Shown here: positions 15,827 to 24,166 of the stretch, in pieces
How the letters are laid out: every line of letters begins with the position of its first letter
How positions within the stretch are numbered: position 1 is the stretch's first letter
Assembly: GCF_043677095.1 (NCBI RefSeq)
Contig: NZ_JBHLJR010000001.1
Location: 682,001 to 746,000 of the forward strand
Length of the DNA stretch: 64,000 nt
DNA from: Natronococcus roseus
Lineage (GTDB): Archaea; Halobacteriota; Halobacteria; Halobacteriales; Natrialbaceae
Reading direction: 5' to 3'
Notes under the pieces: generated by a model
Databases searched by the model: none
What the model saw: the letters and a program-made list of their open reading frames with translations, nothing else
Told to the model about the DNA's origin: nothing
Translations under genes and position numbers: made by a program

Positions 15827-16249
15827 TCAGTCCCGGAGTTTTCGCTCGGGTGCTCGCGCGTCGAGGATCTCGAGGGGCTGGCGCTCGCCGAACCGATCGA
15901 AGGCGCCAAACGACGCCTCGTCGATCTCCCAGGGCGGGACGGCGACGAAGACCACCTGGGCGAGGTCGTCGCGTTTGGTCACCTCGAGCTCCCGCACGGG
16001 ATGGGAGACGAACTGGCCCTGGGCCTGTCGGGCCGGCGTCGAGAGATCGACGCCGAACACCGCGTTGACCGCGTTCCCGGGGTCGGGCAGGAAGAAGTCC
16101 GTAAAGACCGGCGTCTCGGGCGGGAGCCCCTCCGCTCCCTCGAGCTCCCCGGCCGGGGTCACCGAGACCCCGGTCCGGACCCGGTCCGGATCGGCGTCCT
16201 CGGCCAGCTCGAGCAACACCTCGACCAGGGCGCGAGTGACGTAGACCAC
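15827..16249 (-). CDS. Conserved haloarchaeal hypothetical protein
   Basis: 140 residues from the GTG at 16249 (VYVTRALVEVLLELAEDADPDRV). It is an alpha/beta soluble protein with the conserved-looking stretch LPPETPVFTDFFLPDPGNAVNAVFGVDLSTPARQAQGQFVSHP and VVFVAVPPWE. I do not recognise a family with a known role. It stands tail to tail with the ribbon-helix-helix gene and 40 bases downstream of the gene at 16290-16973 on the same strand, so those two may be cotranscribed. Confidence 0.75.
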   Translation of the reverse strand: MVYVTRALVEVLLELAEDADPDRVRTGVSVTPAGELEGAEGLPPETPVFTDFFLPDPGNAVNAVFGVDLSTPARQAQGQFVSHPVRELEVTKRDDLAQVVFVAVPPWEIDEASFGAFDRFGERQPLEILDARAPERKLRD

Positions 16250-16289
16250 GTCCTACCCGTACGGGCCCGCGACAGTTAGCTGTATCCCA

Positions 16290-16973
16290 TCAAAACGGCA
16301 ACAACTTTCGTCCGGTCTTGGCGTACAGCAGCGGGGCTCGCGTCCGCGACTGAGAGAGGGCGGTCTCGAGGGCCGTCGTCGCGTCGGTCAGCACGCCGGG
16401 GCCGTGGCCGACGAGCACCCGGTCGGGGGCGAGGTCGCCGAGAGCGTCCCGCGGCGGGATCGCCCGCCGCATTGGGTGGACCCCGAGACGTTCCCCTCTG
16501 GTGACGAAGTAGTCGACGGTACCGACCGACTCCGGGACGACGAGTGTTCGCCGATCGGGATCGTAGAGGGCGACCTCCTGCCAGAACCGGCTGTCGACCA
16601 CCGTTCGCGTCTTGAACCCCGTATCGGCGAGCTCGTCGCCGAAGCGAACCACGGGCGCCTCGAGTTCCTCGGAGACGCCCTCGAAGAACGCCGGGAGGTA
16701 CACCGGGACGTCGTGGCGGTTCGCGACGTCGGCGGCGTCGCGTTTGTGTCGATCCAGCGTGACGACGACGCCGCGGACCTCGCCGAACTCCGCGAGAAGT
16801 GCGTCGACCCCCTCGGCGTCGACGGGGTCGATCACCCACACCTCGCCCTCGTGCTCGAGGGCGTGGCTGGCCCGCTGCATCTCCTCGTCTGGGTGGGCGA
16901 TCCAGCCGACGCCGCCGTCGAACCGATCGATCTCCGCGAGCTCGGTCGAGCGCTCGTCGACGCGAAATGGCAT
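16290..16973 (-). CDS. Metallo-beta-lactamase-fold-like haloarchaeal protein
   Basis: 227 residues from the ATG at 16971-16973 (MPFRVDERSTELAEIDRFDGGVGWI). The order of segments recalls metallo-beta-lactamase hydrolases (VVVTLDRHKRDAADVANRHDVPVYLPA, then VLVGHGPGVL), but the zinc motif HxHxDH is reduced to LDRHKRDAAD, so catalysis is doubtful or altered. The alternative ATG at 17000 would add nine residues. Divergent from the VOC gene at 17136. Confidence 0.7.
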   Translation of the reverse strand: MPFRVDERSTELAEIDRFDGGVGWIAHPDEEMQRASHALEHEGEVWVIDPVDAEGVDALLAEFGEVRGVVVTLDRHKRDAADVANRHDVPVYLPAFFEGVSEELEAPVVRFGDELADTGFKTRTVVDSRFWQEVALYDPDRRTLVVPESVGTVDYFVTRGERLGVHPMRRAIPPRDALGDLAPDRVLVGHGPGVLTDATTALETALSQSRTRAPLLYAKTGRKLLPF

Positions 16974-17135
16974 GCCCGAGGATACGATCGCTCGTCCCAT
17001 AAACCTGGACGAAGCCGCCGATTCCGCCGGTTCGTTCCCGATCTCTCCCCGCCGAGTCGCTCGTCGCACCGCCTCCGATGACGCCGAACTCGCCGCGGCG
17101 ACGCTTCTATGCTCCCGCCCCGAGTACAGGGGACC

Positions 17136-17840
17136 ATGCTCACCGGCCTCTCCCGGCTCGCGCTCGAGGTCAAGTATCTCGAGCCGGCGCGGCGGTTCTA
17201 CGCGGAGACGCTGTCCCTGCCCGTCCGCGAGGACGGCGAGAACGAGGTCGTCCTGGCCGCGGGCGAGACCGACCTCGTCCTCCGGCGACCCGAGGCGGTT
17301 CCGCGGGGCGGACTCCACACCCACTACGCCCTCTCGGTCCCCGGCGGAGAGTACGACGAGTGGTGGGACCGCCTGAGCGCCGAGTACGACCTCGAGGAGG
17401 CTCAGTTCGGCTCCTCGCGGTCGCTGTACCTGTACGACCCCGACGGGAACTGCGTCGAACTCGGCCAGCGTGACGTCGCGGGGCCGGGGATCGACGGCCT
17501 GTTCGAGGTCGTCCTCGAGGTCGAATCGATCGAACGGGCCCGCGAGTTCTACGAGGCGCTGGGCTTTCGAACGGTCGACGTCGGTTCCGACCGCAAGCGG
17601 GTGCGGCTGAACGGCCCGATGGCTCTCGAGCTGTGGGAACCGCACCTCGGGATCGCCGACGGTCGCGGCGGCGTTCACGTCGACCTCGGATTCGAGACCG
17701 ACGATCCGAAAGCGGCGCTCGAGGCGATCGAGGACCGCGTCGATCGGGTCGAGCGCGAGACCGACGACGAGGTCGTGGTCCGCGATCCCGACGGCCACTG
17801 GCTCACGTTCCGGACGCCCGGGCCTGCAGCTGAGCGGTGA
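17136..17840 (+). CDS. VOC superfamily protein with two glyoxalase/dioxygenase domains
   Basis: 234 residues from the ATG at 17136. Two tandem VOC modules: residues about 3-112 (LSRLALEVKYLEPARRFYAETLSLPVRED ... SSRSLYLYDPDGNCVELGQ) and about 120-230 (GLFEVVLEVESIERAREFYEALGFRTVD ... VVVRDPDGHWLTFRTP). The metal-ligand glutamate is visible in the first module (DPDGNCVEL) but is replaced by threonine in the second (DPDGHWLTF). Members are lyases, dioxygenases or resistance proteins acting on small molecules; the substrate is not evident. Confidence 0.83.
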   Translation: MLTGLSRLALEVKYLEPARRFYAETLSLPVREDGENEVVLAAGETDLVLRRPEAVPRGGLHTHYALSVPGGEYDEWWDRLSAEYDLEEAQFGSSRSLYLYDPDGNCVELGQRDVAGPGIDGLFEVVLEVESIERAREFYEALGFRTVDVGSDRKRVRLNGPMALELWEPHLGIADGRGGVHVDLGFETDDPKAALEAIEDRVDRVERETDDEVVVRDPDGHWLTFRTPGPAAER

Positions 17841-17874
17841 ACTTCCTTCCTCCCTCTCGTCGGAGGAATCGACC

Positions 17875-18165
17875 ATGTCCGACCGATCACGACGCGAGGA
17901 CGACGGGGTCGTCTACCGGACGTTCGACGTCGACGAGGCCGATCCGAACGTGAGCGTCGCCCGAACCGTCGCCGAACTCGAGAACGTCGAGACCGAGGAA
18001 CTGACGCCGCTGTACGGCTGCATCGACCACATCCTCGAACACGTCTTCTCGGACCCACCCGTCCCCGCCGCGGAAGCCCAAATCACCTTCTCCTACGAGG
18101 GATACCGGATCACCGTCGAGCAGGACGGAAACGCCGTCTTCAGAAAGCAGGGAGGACGGGAGTAG
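17875..18165 (+). CDS. HalOD1 output-domain protein
   Basis: 96 residues from the ATG at 17875. DDGVVYRTFDVDEADPNVSVARTVAELENVETEELTPLYGCIDHILEHVFSDPPVPAAEAQITFSYEGYRITVEQDGNAVF is the whole HalOD1 domain, a haloarchaeal module otherwise found as the output of signalling proteins. No sensor or receiver domain is fused. It follows the VOC gene by 34 bases. A second solo copy occurs at 53651-53929. Confidence 0.85.
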   Translation: MSDRSRREDDGVVYRTFDVDEADPNVSVARTVAELENVETEELTPLYGCIDHILEHVFSDPPVPAAEAQITFSYEGYRITVEQDGNAVFRKQGGRE

Positions 18166-18292
18166 CGTCCCGTCCGTCGCTCGTCCACTCACACGCCCGG
18201 AGCAGCCGCCAACGGCCCCGTCGCGACGGAGCCTGCGCTGCGCAGGCACGAGCCTTATTCTCCTCAGCGGAGTCCGTCCCGACGGATCGCCC

Positions 18293-18784
18293 ATGACTAT
18301 CGAAACGACCGAAGACCTCTTCGTCGAAGGATTGAAACACGCCTACTACACCGAACAGCGCCTCGTCGACGCCCTCGAGGAACTCGAGGAGACGTCTTCG
18401 AGCGAGGAGCTCGCGGACGGGTTCGCCGAACACCGCGAGGAGACTCAGACGCACGTCGACCGCATCGAGCAGGTGTTCGAACAGCTCGACGCCGAGGCCG
18501 AAGCGGAGGAGGACCCGGTCGTCGAGGGGATGATCGAGGCCCACGAGGAGTTCATGAGCAAGGATCCGAGCGACGAGGCAATCGACCGGTTCAACATCGC
18601 CGCCGGACAGAAGAGCGAACACTACGAGATCGCTAGCTACGGCAACCTCGTTCCGATGGCCGACCAGCTCGGGATGGACGACGCCGCCGACACGCTCGAG
18701 GAGACGCTGCGCGAGGAACAGGACGAGCTCGACACCCTCTCGGAGTACGGCGAGCAGTTCGACTACGACGAGCTCGAGGCCTAA
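18293..18784 (+). CDS. DUF892 (YciE/YciF-type) ferritin-like protein
   Basis: 163 residues, a four-helix bundle of the YciE/YciF family: EDLFVEGLKHAYYTEQRLVDALEELEE, AEHREETQTHVDRIEQVFEQL, GQKSEHYEIASYGNLVPMADQLG, EETLREEQDELDTLSEYGEQF. Paired Glu/His ligands (AEHREET, KSEHYE, REEQDE) suggest a di-iron site. The family is stress-induced in bacteria; its exact reaction is unknown. A TATA-like CCTTATTC at 18253-18260 lies 36 bases before the start. It is convergent with the gene at 18885. Confidence 0.87.
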   Translation: MTIETTEDLFVEGLKHAYYTEQRLVDALEELEETSSSEELADGFAEHREETQTHVDRIEQVFEQLDAEAEAEEDPVVEGMIEAHEEFMSKDPSDEAIDRFNIAAGQKSEHYEIASYGNLVPMADQLGMDDAADTLEETLREEQDELDTLSEYGEQFDYDELEA

Positions 18785-18884
18785 CACCTTCGAGCGCCGT
18801 CAGCGGACCCGATGCCGCAAACCCACTGTTTTTGTGCGACTCGAGCCCGATCGGGAACCCGGATCTCGGCCCGATCCGGAGCCG

Positions 18885-19175
18885 CTACAGCCGATCCGTG
18901 TTGACGTCGATCCCCGGCGGCGTGACGACCAGAAAGCCGCGAAAGTGGATGAGGTTTCCGCCCGACTCCTTGACGTCGCGGGCGAAGCCGGAGGCGAGTT
19001 CGTTGACCTCGCCGTCGACGCAGAGGACGAGGACGTTCCCCGTCGAGACCGCCTCGAGCCACTCCGAGGACGGCGTCGTTCCGTCGAGGACGCCGAGGAC
19101 GATTTCGCCGTCGAGATCGAACTCCTCGTCGATGTGTTCCTCGACGGTCCGGAGGTCGAGATCGAAATCGCTCAT
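18885..19175 (-). CDS. DUF5779-like haloarchaeal protein
   Basis: 96 residues from the ATG at 19173-19175 (MSDFDLDLRTVEEHIDEEFDLDGEIVLGVLDG). The conserved C-terminal part NELASGFARDVKESGGNLIHFRGFLVVTPPGIDVNTDRL is what I associate with the haloarchaeal family DUF5779. Function unknown. It follows the ferritin-like gene at 19221 on the same strand after 45 bases. Confidence 0.78.
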   Translation of the reverse strand: MSDFDLDLRTVEEHIDEEFDLDGEIVLGVLDGTTPSSEWLEAVSTGNVLVLCVDGEVNELASGFARDVKESGGNLIHFRGFLVVTPPGIDVNTDRL

Positions 19176-19220
19176 ATCGATCCCCTCGAAGCGCGGCGAG
19201 AAAAACGTTCGCTTCGCGTC

Positions 19221-19676
19221 TCAGTCCTGGGGAAACTCCTTTCTGAACCCGCGGAACTCGGTGCGGTGAGCCTCCTCGTCGGCGAGGATCGTCACCGCGA
19301 CGTCCTCGGTGATCGGGTCGTTCGCGTCCTCGGCGGCCTCGAGCAACGACCGGTACGTCTCTAAAGCGTCCTCCTCGGCCTCGAGGACGCCGTCGATCAC
19401 CGACTCGACGTCGGTGGTGTCCTCGGGCGGCTGCAGACTCGACTGACTGGCCTCGAACGACTCCGAGCCGGGCGGGGACCGATCGAGCTGCTTCAGTCGG
19501 TTGCCGAGCAGCCGCGCGTGCTCGAGCTCCTCGTCGACGTCGGCCTCGAGGCTCGATTTGACCTCCTCGGCGTGGACTCCATCAAGCACGATGGCGTTTG
19601 TCAGGTAGTTCATCACGGTCTCGAGTTCGTCGATGTAGGCCTCCGTCAGGAGGTCCGTAACGTCGTCTTCGGACAT
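19221..19676 (-). CDS. Ferritin-like/DPS-type protein
   Basis: 151 residues from the ATG at 19674-19676. The helices carry ferritin-type ligands: EAYIDELETVMNYLTNAI, VDEELEHARLLGNRLKQLD, IDGVLEAEEDALETYRSLLEAAED and VAVTILADEEAHRTEFRGFRKEF. ExxH-like pairs (EELEH, DEEAH) indicate a di-iron centre. It probably handles iron or peroxide. It lies divergent, 109 bases from the Lrp/TRASH regulator, which might control it. Confidence 0.85.
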   Translation of the reverse strand: MSEDDVTDLLTEAYIDELETVMNYLTNAIVLDGVHAEEVKSSLEADVDEELEHARLLGNRLKQLDRSPPGSESFEASQSSLQPPEDTTDVESVIDGVLEAEEDALETYRSLLEAAEDANDPITEDVAVTILADEEAHRTEFRGFRKEFPQD

Positions 19677-19785
19677 TGCTCGCGGCCCTACGACGACCCG
19701 GGATTTAGTTCTCACACGTGCTCGCGATTTGTCGTCGATCCGCGCTCGCGGTACACTCTTGGCGCGCGCCCGCCAACCACCGCTC

Positions 19786-20379
19786 ATGCGCGAGCTCGAC
19801 GAGACGGACCTCGAGATCCTCGAGTTGCTGGCGACCGACGCCCGGCGGCCGTACAAGGAGATCGCCGACCGGGTCGACCTGACGCCGCCGGCGGTCTCGG
19901 ATCGGATCTCCCGGCTCGAGAGCCAGGGGATCATCCGGGGGTTTACGATCGATGTCGACCGCGAGCGCCTTCACGGCGAGGTCTCGGTGCTGGTCGACCT
20001 CGAGCCCGCTCCCGAGGCGGTCGACGACGTCTACGCGGCCGCGGGCGAGCTCGAGGGCGTCGAGCGCGTCCTCGAGGGAGTCGACGGCCGCGTCGTCGTC
20101 CACGCGACGATCGCCGGGGGCGACGTCCGCTCGTGGCTCGCTCGCGAGGTCGACCTCGCCTCGCTGTCGGGCTACGACGTCACGCTGCTCAACCGGTCGG
20201 CTCGCGTCGCCGCGCTCTCGGCGACCGGGTTCGCCCTCGAGTGTGTCGTCTGCGGGAAACGGGTCACCGGCGACGGCGTGACGGCGACCGTCGACGGCGA
20301 GATCAAGACGTTCTGCTGTTCCTCCTGCGAGGATCGATATCTGAGCCGGTACGAGTCTCACAGGGACGCCCTCGAGTGA
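19786..20379 (+). CDS. Lrp/AsnC-family regulator with C-terminal TRASH metal-binding domain
   Basis: 197 residues from the ATG at 19786. Residues 1-60 are the AsnC-type helix-turn-helix (LDETDLEILELLATDARRPYKEIADRVDLTPPAVSDRISRLESQGII). The middle (about 65-150) resembles an RAM-like ligand-binding half. The end CVVCGKRVTGDG ... IKTFCCSSCEDRYLSRY is a TRASH/YHS module with Cys pairs for a metal such as copper or zinc. This fusion is typical of archaeal metal-responsive Lrp proteins. The divergent ferritin-like gene is a plausible target; neither metal nor target is proven here. Confidence 0.88.
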   Translation: MRELDETDLEILELLATDARRPYKEIADRVDLTPPAVSDRISRLESQGIIRGFTIDVDRERLHGEVSVLVDLEPAPEAVDDVYAAAGELEGVERVLEGVDGRVVVHATIAGGDVRSWLAREVDLASLSGYDVTLLNRSARVAALSATGFALECVVCGKRVTGDGVTATVDGEIKTFCCSSCEDRYLSRYESHRDALE

Positions 20380-20762
20380 GCGGCGTCGAAACCAGTCGAG
20401 CTGTAACACGTGCGGATCTCCGGCGGGAACCGATCCGTTCGTCCCGTAACCCGGTTCCTCTCTCGACCGCTGTTTCGAAATATACTGATCAGTGGACGAT
20501 AACACAGAACTCCCTCGCGAAATCGAGTCTTACTGACCGACCGTCCACCGGGAACCGCGCGCCAGCCGGACCGAGTTATTTTCGAGTATATTCGGATGGA
20601 TTGTAGGTGCTCGAGCGACCGATCTCGGAGTCGACTCGCGGAGCGAGCAGTATGATAATAGGATATCTGTTGAATAATAGGTTGTTGATGTCTTGCGGTT
20701 TTCCTCCGACGGGGGAGTTCTGCGAGGGCTGACACGTCGTCCCATCCCGCAGGCAGCGTCAG
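20380..20762. other. Intergenic region before leuA
   Basis: No gene is supported. There is an AT-rich patch at about 20651-20690 and no clear hairpin or riboswitch. The leuA promoter follows at its right end. Confidence 0.5.
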
Positions 20763-20771
20763 GTTTATATA
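20763..20771 (+). promoter_or_regulatory. TATA box of leuA
   Basis: GTTTATATA centred about 31 bases before the ATG at 20798; it is the best TATA match in the locus. It supports 20798 as the real leuA start even though the frame then shifts. Confidence 0.7.
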
Positions 20772-20797
20772 CGACGTCGATCCTCGGATCGGATACA

Positions 20798-22025
20798 ATG
20801 TCTTCACAAGGCAACCCGACCTCTGACACCAGTCAGGGGGGTCGAGTTCTTCCAGGGCACGTTAGATTCCACTGACGAAATCGAGTCAGCACGTGTCTTC
20901 GATACGACGCTGCGGGACGGCGAACAGTCGCCCGGGACGTCGTTTTCCTACGACGACAAACGCGAGATCGCCGCGGTTCTGGACGAGATGGGTACCCACG
21001 TTATCGAGGCCGGATTCCCCGTCAACTCCGAGGCCGAGTTCGAGGCGGTCCGGGACATCGCGTCCTCGACGTCGACGACCACCTGCGGGCTGGCCCGCGT
21101 CGTCGACGACGACATCGAGGCCGCACTGGATTCCGGCGTCGAGATGGTGCACACGTTCGTCAGCACCAGCGACGTCCAGATCGAGGACTCGATGCACGCC
21201 ACCCGCGAGGACGTAGTACAGCGCGCCGTCGAGTCGGTCGAGCGGATCACCGAAGCGGGGGCGACCTGCATGTTCTCGCCGATGGACGCGACTCGAACCG
21301 ACGAGGCGTTCCTGATCGACGTGATCGAGGCCGTCTCGGAGGCGGGAACGGACTGGATCAACATCCCGGACACCTGCGGGGTCGCCACGCCCAACCGGTT
21401 CCGAGTGATGATCGAGAAGGTCTGTGCCCACACGGACGCGCGGGTCGATGTCCACACCCACGACGACTTCGGGCTGGCGACCGCCAACGCCCTGTCGGGG
21501 ATCGAGGCCGGCGCCGACCAGGCGCAGGTGTCTGTCAACTCGATCGGCGAACGGGCCGGTAACGCCGCCTACGAGGAGTTCGTGATGGCTGTCGAGTCGG
21601 TCTACCAGTGCGACACGGGAATCGACACGACCCGCATCATGGAACTCTCCGAGATCGTCGAGGAGAAGAGCTCGATCGAGACGCCGGGGAACAAACCCGT
21701 CGTCGGCGACAACGCCTTCTCCCACGAGAGCGGGATCCACGCCGCGGGCGTCATCGAGAACTCGGACACCTTCGAACCCGGCGTCATGACCCCCGAAATG
21801 GTCGGCGCGACGCGCCGACTGGTCATGGGGAAACACACCGGGACCCACTCGGTCCGCGAACGCCTCGAGGAGCGCGGGTACGTGCCCACCGACGACGAGG
21901 TGCGGACGGTAACGCGCCGTGTTAAGGACTACGGCGCCGAGAAGCGCCGCATCACGGTCGAGGACTTAGAGCGGTTCGCCGAGGAGGCTGGCGTCGAGCG
22001 CCAGCGAGAGGAGGTGCAGATCTGA
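20798..22025 (+). CDS. leuA: 2-isopropylmalate synthase-family protein LeuA, with one-base frameshift as sequenced
   Basis: Condenses acetyl-CoA with 2-oxoisovalerate (leucine pathway) or a related keto acid. The body (VFDTTLRDGEQSPGTSFSYDDKREI, HTHDDFGLATANAL, GNAAYEEFVMA, HESGIHAAGV) is intact from about 20841 to 22025. Its frame has no ATG or GTG near the expected beginning. The ATG at 20798 opens a peptide MSSQGNPTSDTSQGG that runs to a stop at 20873-20875 in another frame; removing one G from the G6 run at 20836-20841 joins it to VEFFQGTLDSTDEIES as in other haloarchaeal LeuA. The joined product is about 408 residues and lacks the regulatory C-terminal domain of long LeuA. Sequencing error, slippage or true mutation are all possible. 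Confidence 0.85.
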
Positions 22026-22105
22026 GGGATGGGTCCCTCGTTTGCCACCGGCCGGGAGCCCCGGCTATCGCGCCGTCGTTCCCGCCAGCGTTGCCCGGGA
22101 CGAAA

Positions 22106-22114
22106 CTATTATAC
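22106..22114 (+). promoter_or_regulatory. TATA box before the ilvB leader ORF
   Basis: CTATTATAC centred about 31 bases before the ATG at 22141. The expected transcript would therefore begin at or very near the leader ORF, not at ilvB. Confidence 0.6.
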
Positions 22115-22140
22115 TGGTTGCCCCGCCTACCAGTGGAGTA

Positions 22141-22227
22141 ATGACGGATCGCGCTCGACCATCGGTTCGCACTCGCGACACCGACGGCAGCGCGCTCGCT
22201 CGCATTCGTATTGTAGGGGCCCACTAG
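22141..22227 (+). CDS. Short leader ORF upstream of ilvB
   Basis: 28 codons starting MTDRARPSVR and ending ALARIRIVGAH before TAG. It begins 27-35 bases after a TATA box and so could be the leaderless first ORF of the ilv transcript. The last third is enriched in Ala, Leu, Ile and Val. Its stop codon sits inside a hairpin (22215-22232). These features recall a translated leader that senses branched-chain amino acids, but archaeal attenuation of this kind is not established and the peptide could be incidental. Confidence 0.45.
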   Translation: MTDRARPSVRTRDTDGSALARIRIVGAH

Positions 22228-22232
22228 CCCCT
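22215..22232 (+). promoter_or_regulatory. Hairpin at the leader ORF stop codon
   Basis: AGGGGC-CCACTA-GCCCCT, a six-base-pair GC-rich stem. The loop and the first base of the 3' arm contain the TAG stop of the leader ORF. There is no T run after it, so it is not an ordinary intrinsic terminator. Confidence 0.4.
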
Positions 22233-22357
22233 CACCAACTCCTTCCTCGACCCCGGCCCGTATCCGTCGCACCGACCGCCGAGCGACCCGCAATCCACCA
22301 GATGACACCAGCAACCAGAACGCATCGTCCGAATCCGGCAGGAGGGTATCGATACCG

Positions 22358-24166
22358 ATGAGCGAACGCGCAGCACCAGTTACCGCGACCGAGGAACAGC
22401 GAGACGACCAGGAGACGCCGTCGGAGGAGCCGTCCGAAGCTGACGATACCGAGTCGGCAACCGATGCCGAACCGACACCGGTTACGACGGGCGCGGAATC
22501 CGTCGTCCGCGCGCTCGAGAACGCAGGTGTCGAGCACGCCTTCGGCGTGCAGGGCGGCGCGATCATGCCCGTCTACGACGCGCTGTACGACTCCGAGATC
22601 CACCACGTGACGATGGCCCACGAGCAGGGAGCCTCTCACGCGGCCGACGCCTACGGCATCGTCTCCGGGGAACCGGGGATCTGCCTGGCGACCTCGGGGC
22701 CGGGAGCGACGAATCTCGTCACCGGGCTGGCCGACGCCGACATGGACTCGGATCCGGTCGTCGCGCTGACCGGCCAGGTGCCGACGGAGTTCGTCGGCAA
22801 CGACGCCTTCCAGGAGACCGACACCACCGGCGTCACGATGCCGGTGACGAAGACCAACACGTTCTCCAGCGAACCCGACCGGGTCGGCACGGACGTCAGC
22901 GAGGCGTTCGCGCTCGCGAGCGAGGGTCGACCGGGACCGACGCTGGTCGACCTGCCCAAGGACGTCACGAACGCCGAAACGGACCGCGAACCCGACGAAC
23001 CGCGGACGCCCGACACCTACGAGGTCCAGGAGCGAGCGGACCCCGAGATCGTCGCGGCCGCGGCCGAACGCGTCGAGAACGCCAGCCGCCCGATCATGCT
23101 GCTCGGCGGCGGCGTGATCAAGGGTGACGCCACCGAGGTCTGTCGCGAGTTCGCGATCGAACACGAGATCCCGGTCGTCACGACGATGCCCGGAACCGGC
23201 GCCTTCCCCGAGGACCACGAGCTCGCACTCGAGGGTGCGGGGATGCACGGTACCGGCTACGCCAACATGGCGATCACCCACTGTGATACGATGGTCGCCG
23301 TCGGCACCCGGTTCGACGACCGCCTGACGGGTGGTATCGAGACGTTCGCGCCCGACGCCGAGATCATCCACGTCGACATCGATCCCGCGGAGATCTCGAA
23401 GAACATCCACGCGGACTACCCGCTGATCGGCGACGCCGGCACCGTTCTCGAACAGCTGACCGAGGCCGTCGACGAGTCGCCGCAGGCGACGAAGTGGCGC
23501 GCGCAGTGCCAGCAGTGGAAGTCCGACTACTCGATGGCCTACGACACGCCCGAAGACGAACCGGTCAAACCGCAGTTCGTCGTCGAGGCCTTAGACGAGG
23601 CCACGAGCGACCGGGCGGTCGTTACGACCGGCGTCGGCCAACACCAGATGTGGGCTTGGCAGTACTGGACCTACACCGAGCCCCGAACCTGGGTCTCGAG
23701 TCACGGGCTGGGCGCGATGGGCTACGGCCTCCCGGCGGCGATCGGCGCTCGCTTCGCGGCCGACGACGATCAGGAGGTCGTCTGCGTCGACGGCGACGGC
23801 TCGTTCCTGATGACGCTGCAGGGACTGTCGGTCGCCGTCCGCGAGAACCTGGACATCACGGTCGCCGTGCTCAACAACGAGTACATCGGGATGGTCCGCC
23901 AGTGGCAGGACGCCTTCTTCGACGGGCGCCACTCCGCCTCGGACTACGGCTGGATGCCCGAGTTCGACACGCTCGCCGAGGCCTTCGGCGCGGAAGGGTT
24001 CCGAATCGACGACTACGACGAGGTCGCGGATACGATCGACGCCGCGCTCGCCTACGACGGTCCCTCCGTGATCGACGTCCACATCGATCCGCAGGCGAAC
24101 GTCTACCCGATGGTTCCAAGCGGCGGCGACAACGGTCAGTTCGCGCTGACGGAGGATCAGCTATGA
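22358..24166 (+). CDS. ilvB: Acetolactate synthase large subunit
   Basis: 602 residues. The thiamine-diphosphate enzyme makes 2-acetolactate or 2-aceto-2-hydroxybutyrate, the first common step of valine, leucine and isoleucine synthesis. About 55 acidic residues precede the catalytic start GAESVVRALENAGVEHAFGVQGGAIMPVYD. MAHEQGASHAADAYG holds the catalytic glutamate, and GDGSFLMTLQGLSVAVRENLDITVAVLNNEYIGM is the ThDP/Mg2+ motif. The central FAD/regulatory domain (GTRFDDRLTGG) is present. It overlaps ilvN in an ATGA junction. The transcript start is 217 bases upstream if the leader promoter is used. Confidence 0.96.
   Translation: MSERAAPVTATEEQRDDQETPSEEPSEADDTESATDAEPTPVTTGAESVVRALENAGVEHAFGVQGGAIMPVYDALYDSEIHHVTMAHEQGASHAADAYGIVSGEPGICLATSGPGATNLVTGLADADMDSDPVVALTGQVPTEFVGNDAFQETDTTGVTMPVTKTNTFSSEPDRVGTDVSEAFALASEGRPGPTLVDLPKDVTNAETDREPDEPRTPDTYEVQERADPEIVAAAAERVENASRPIMLLGGGVIKGDATEVCREFAIEHEIPVVTTMPGTGAFPEDHELALEGAGMHGTGYANMAITHCDTMVAVGTRFDDRLTGGIETFAPDAEIIHVDIDPAEISKNIHADYPLIGDAGTVLEQLTEAVDESPQATKWRAQCQQWKSDYSMAYDTPEDEPVKPQFVVEALDEATSDRAVVTTGVGQHQMWAWQYWTYTEPRTWVSSHGLGAMGYGLPAAIGARFAADDDQEVVCVDGDGSFLMTLQGLSVAVRENLDITVAVLNNEYIGMVRQWQDAFFDGRHSASDYGWMPEFDTLAEAFGAEGFRIDDYDEVADTIDAALAYDGPSVIDVHIDPQANVYPMVPSGGDNGQFALTEDQL

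Noticed and set aside
15549..16249. Toxin-antitoxin pair (ribbon-helix-helix plus neighbour)
   Set aside because: The neighbour is on the opposite strand and shows no toxin fold.
20988..22025. leuA starting at the internal ATG 20988
   Set aside because: This would remove the catalytic FDTTLRDGEQ motif, which is clearly encoded upstream in the same frame.
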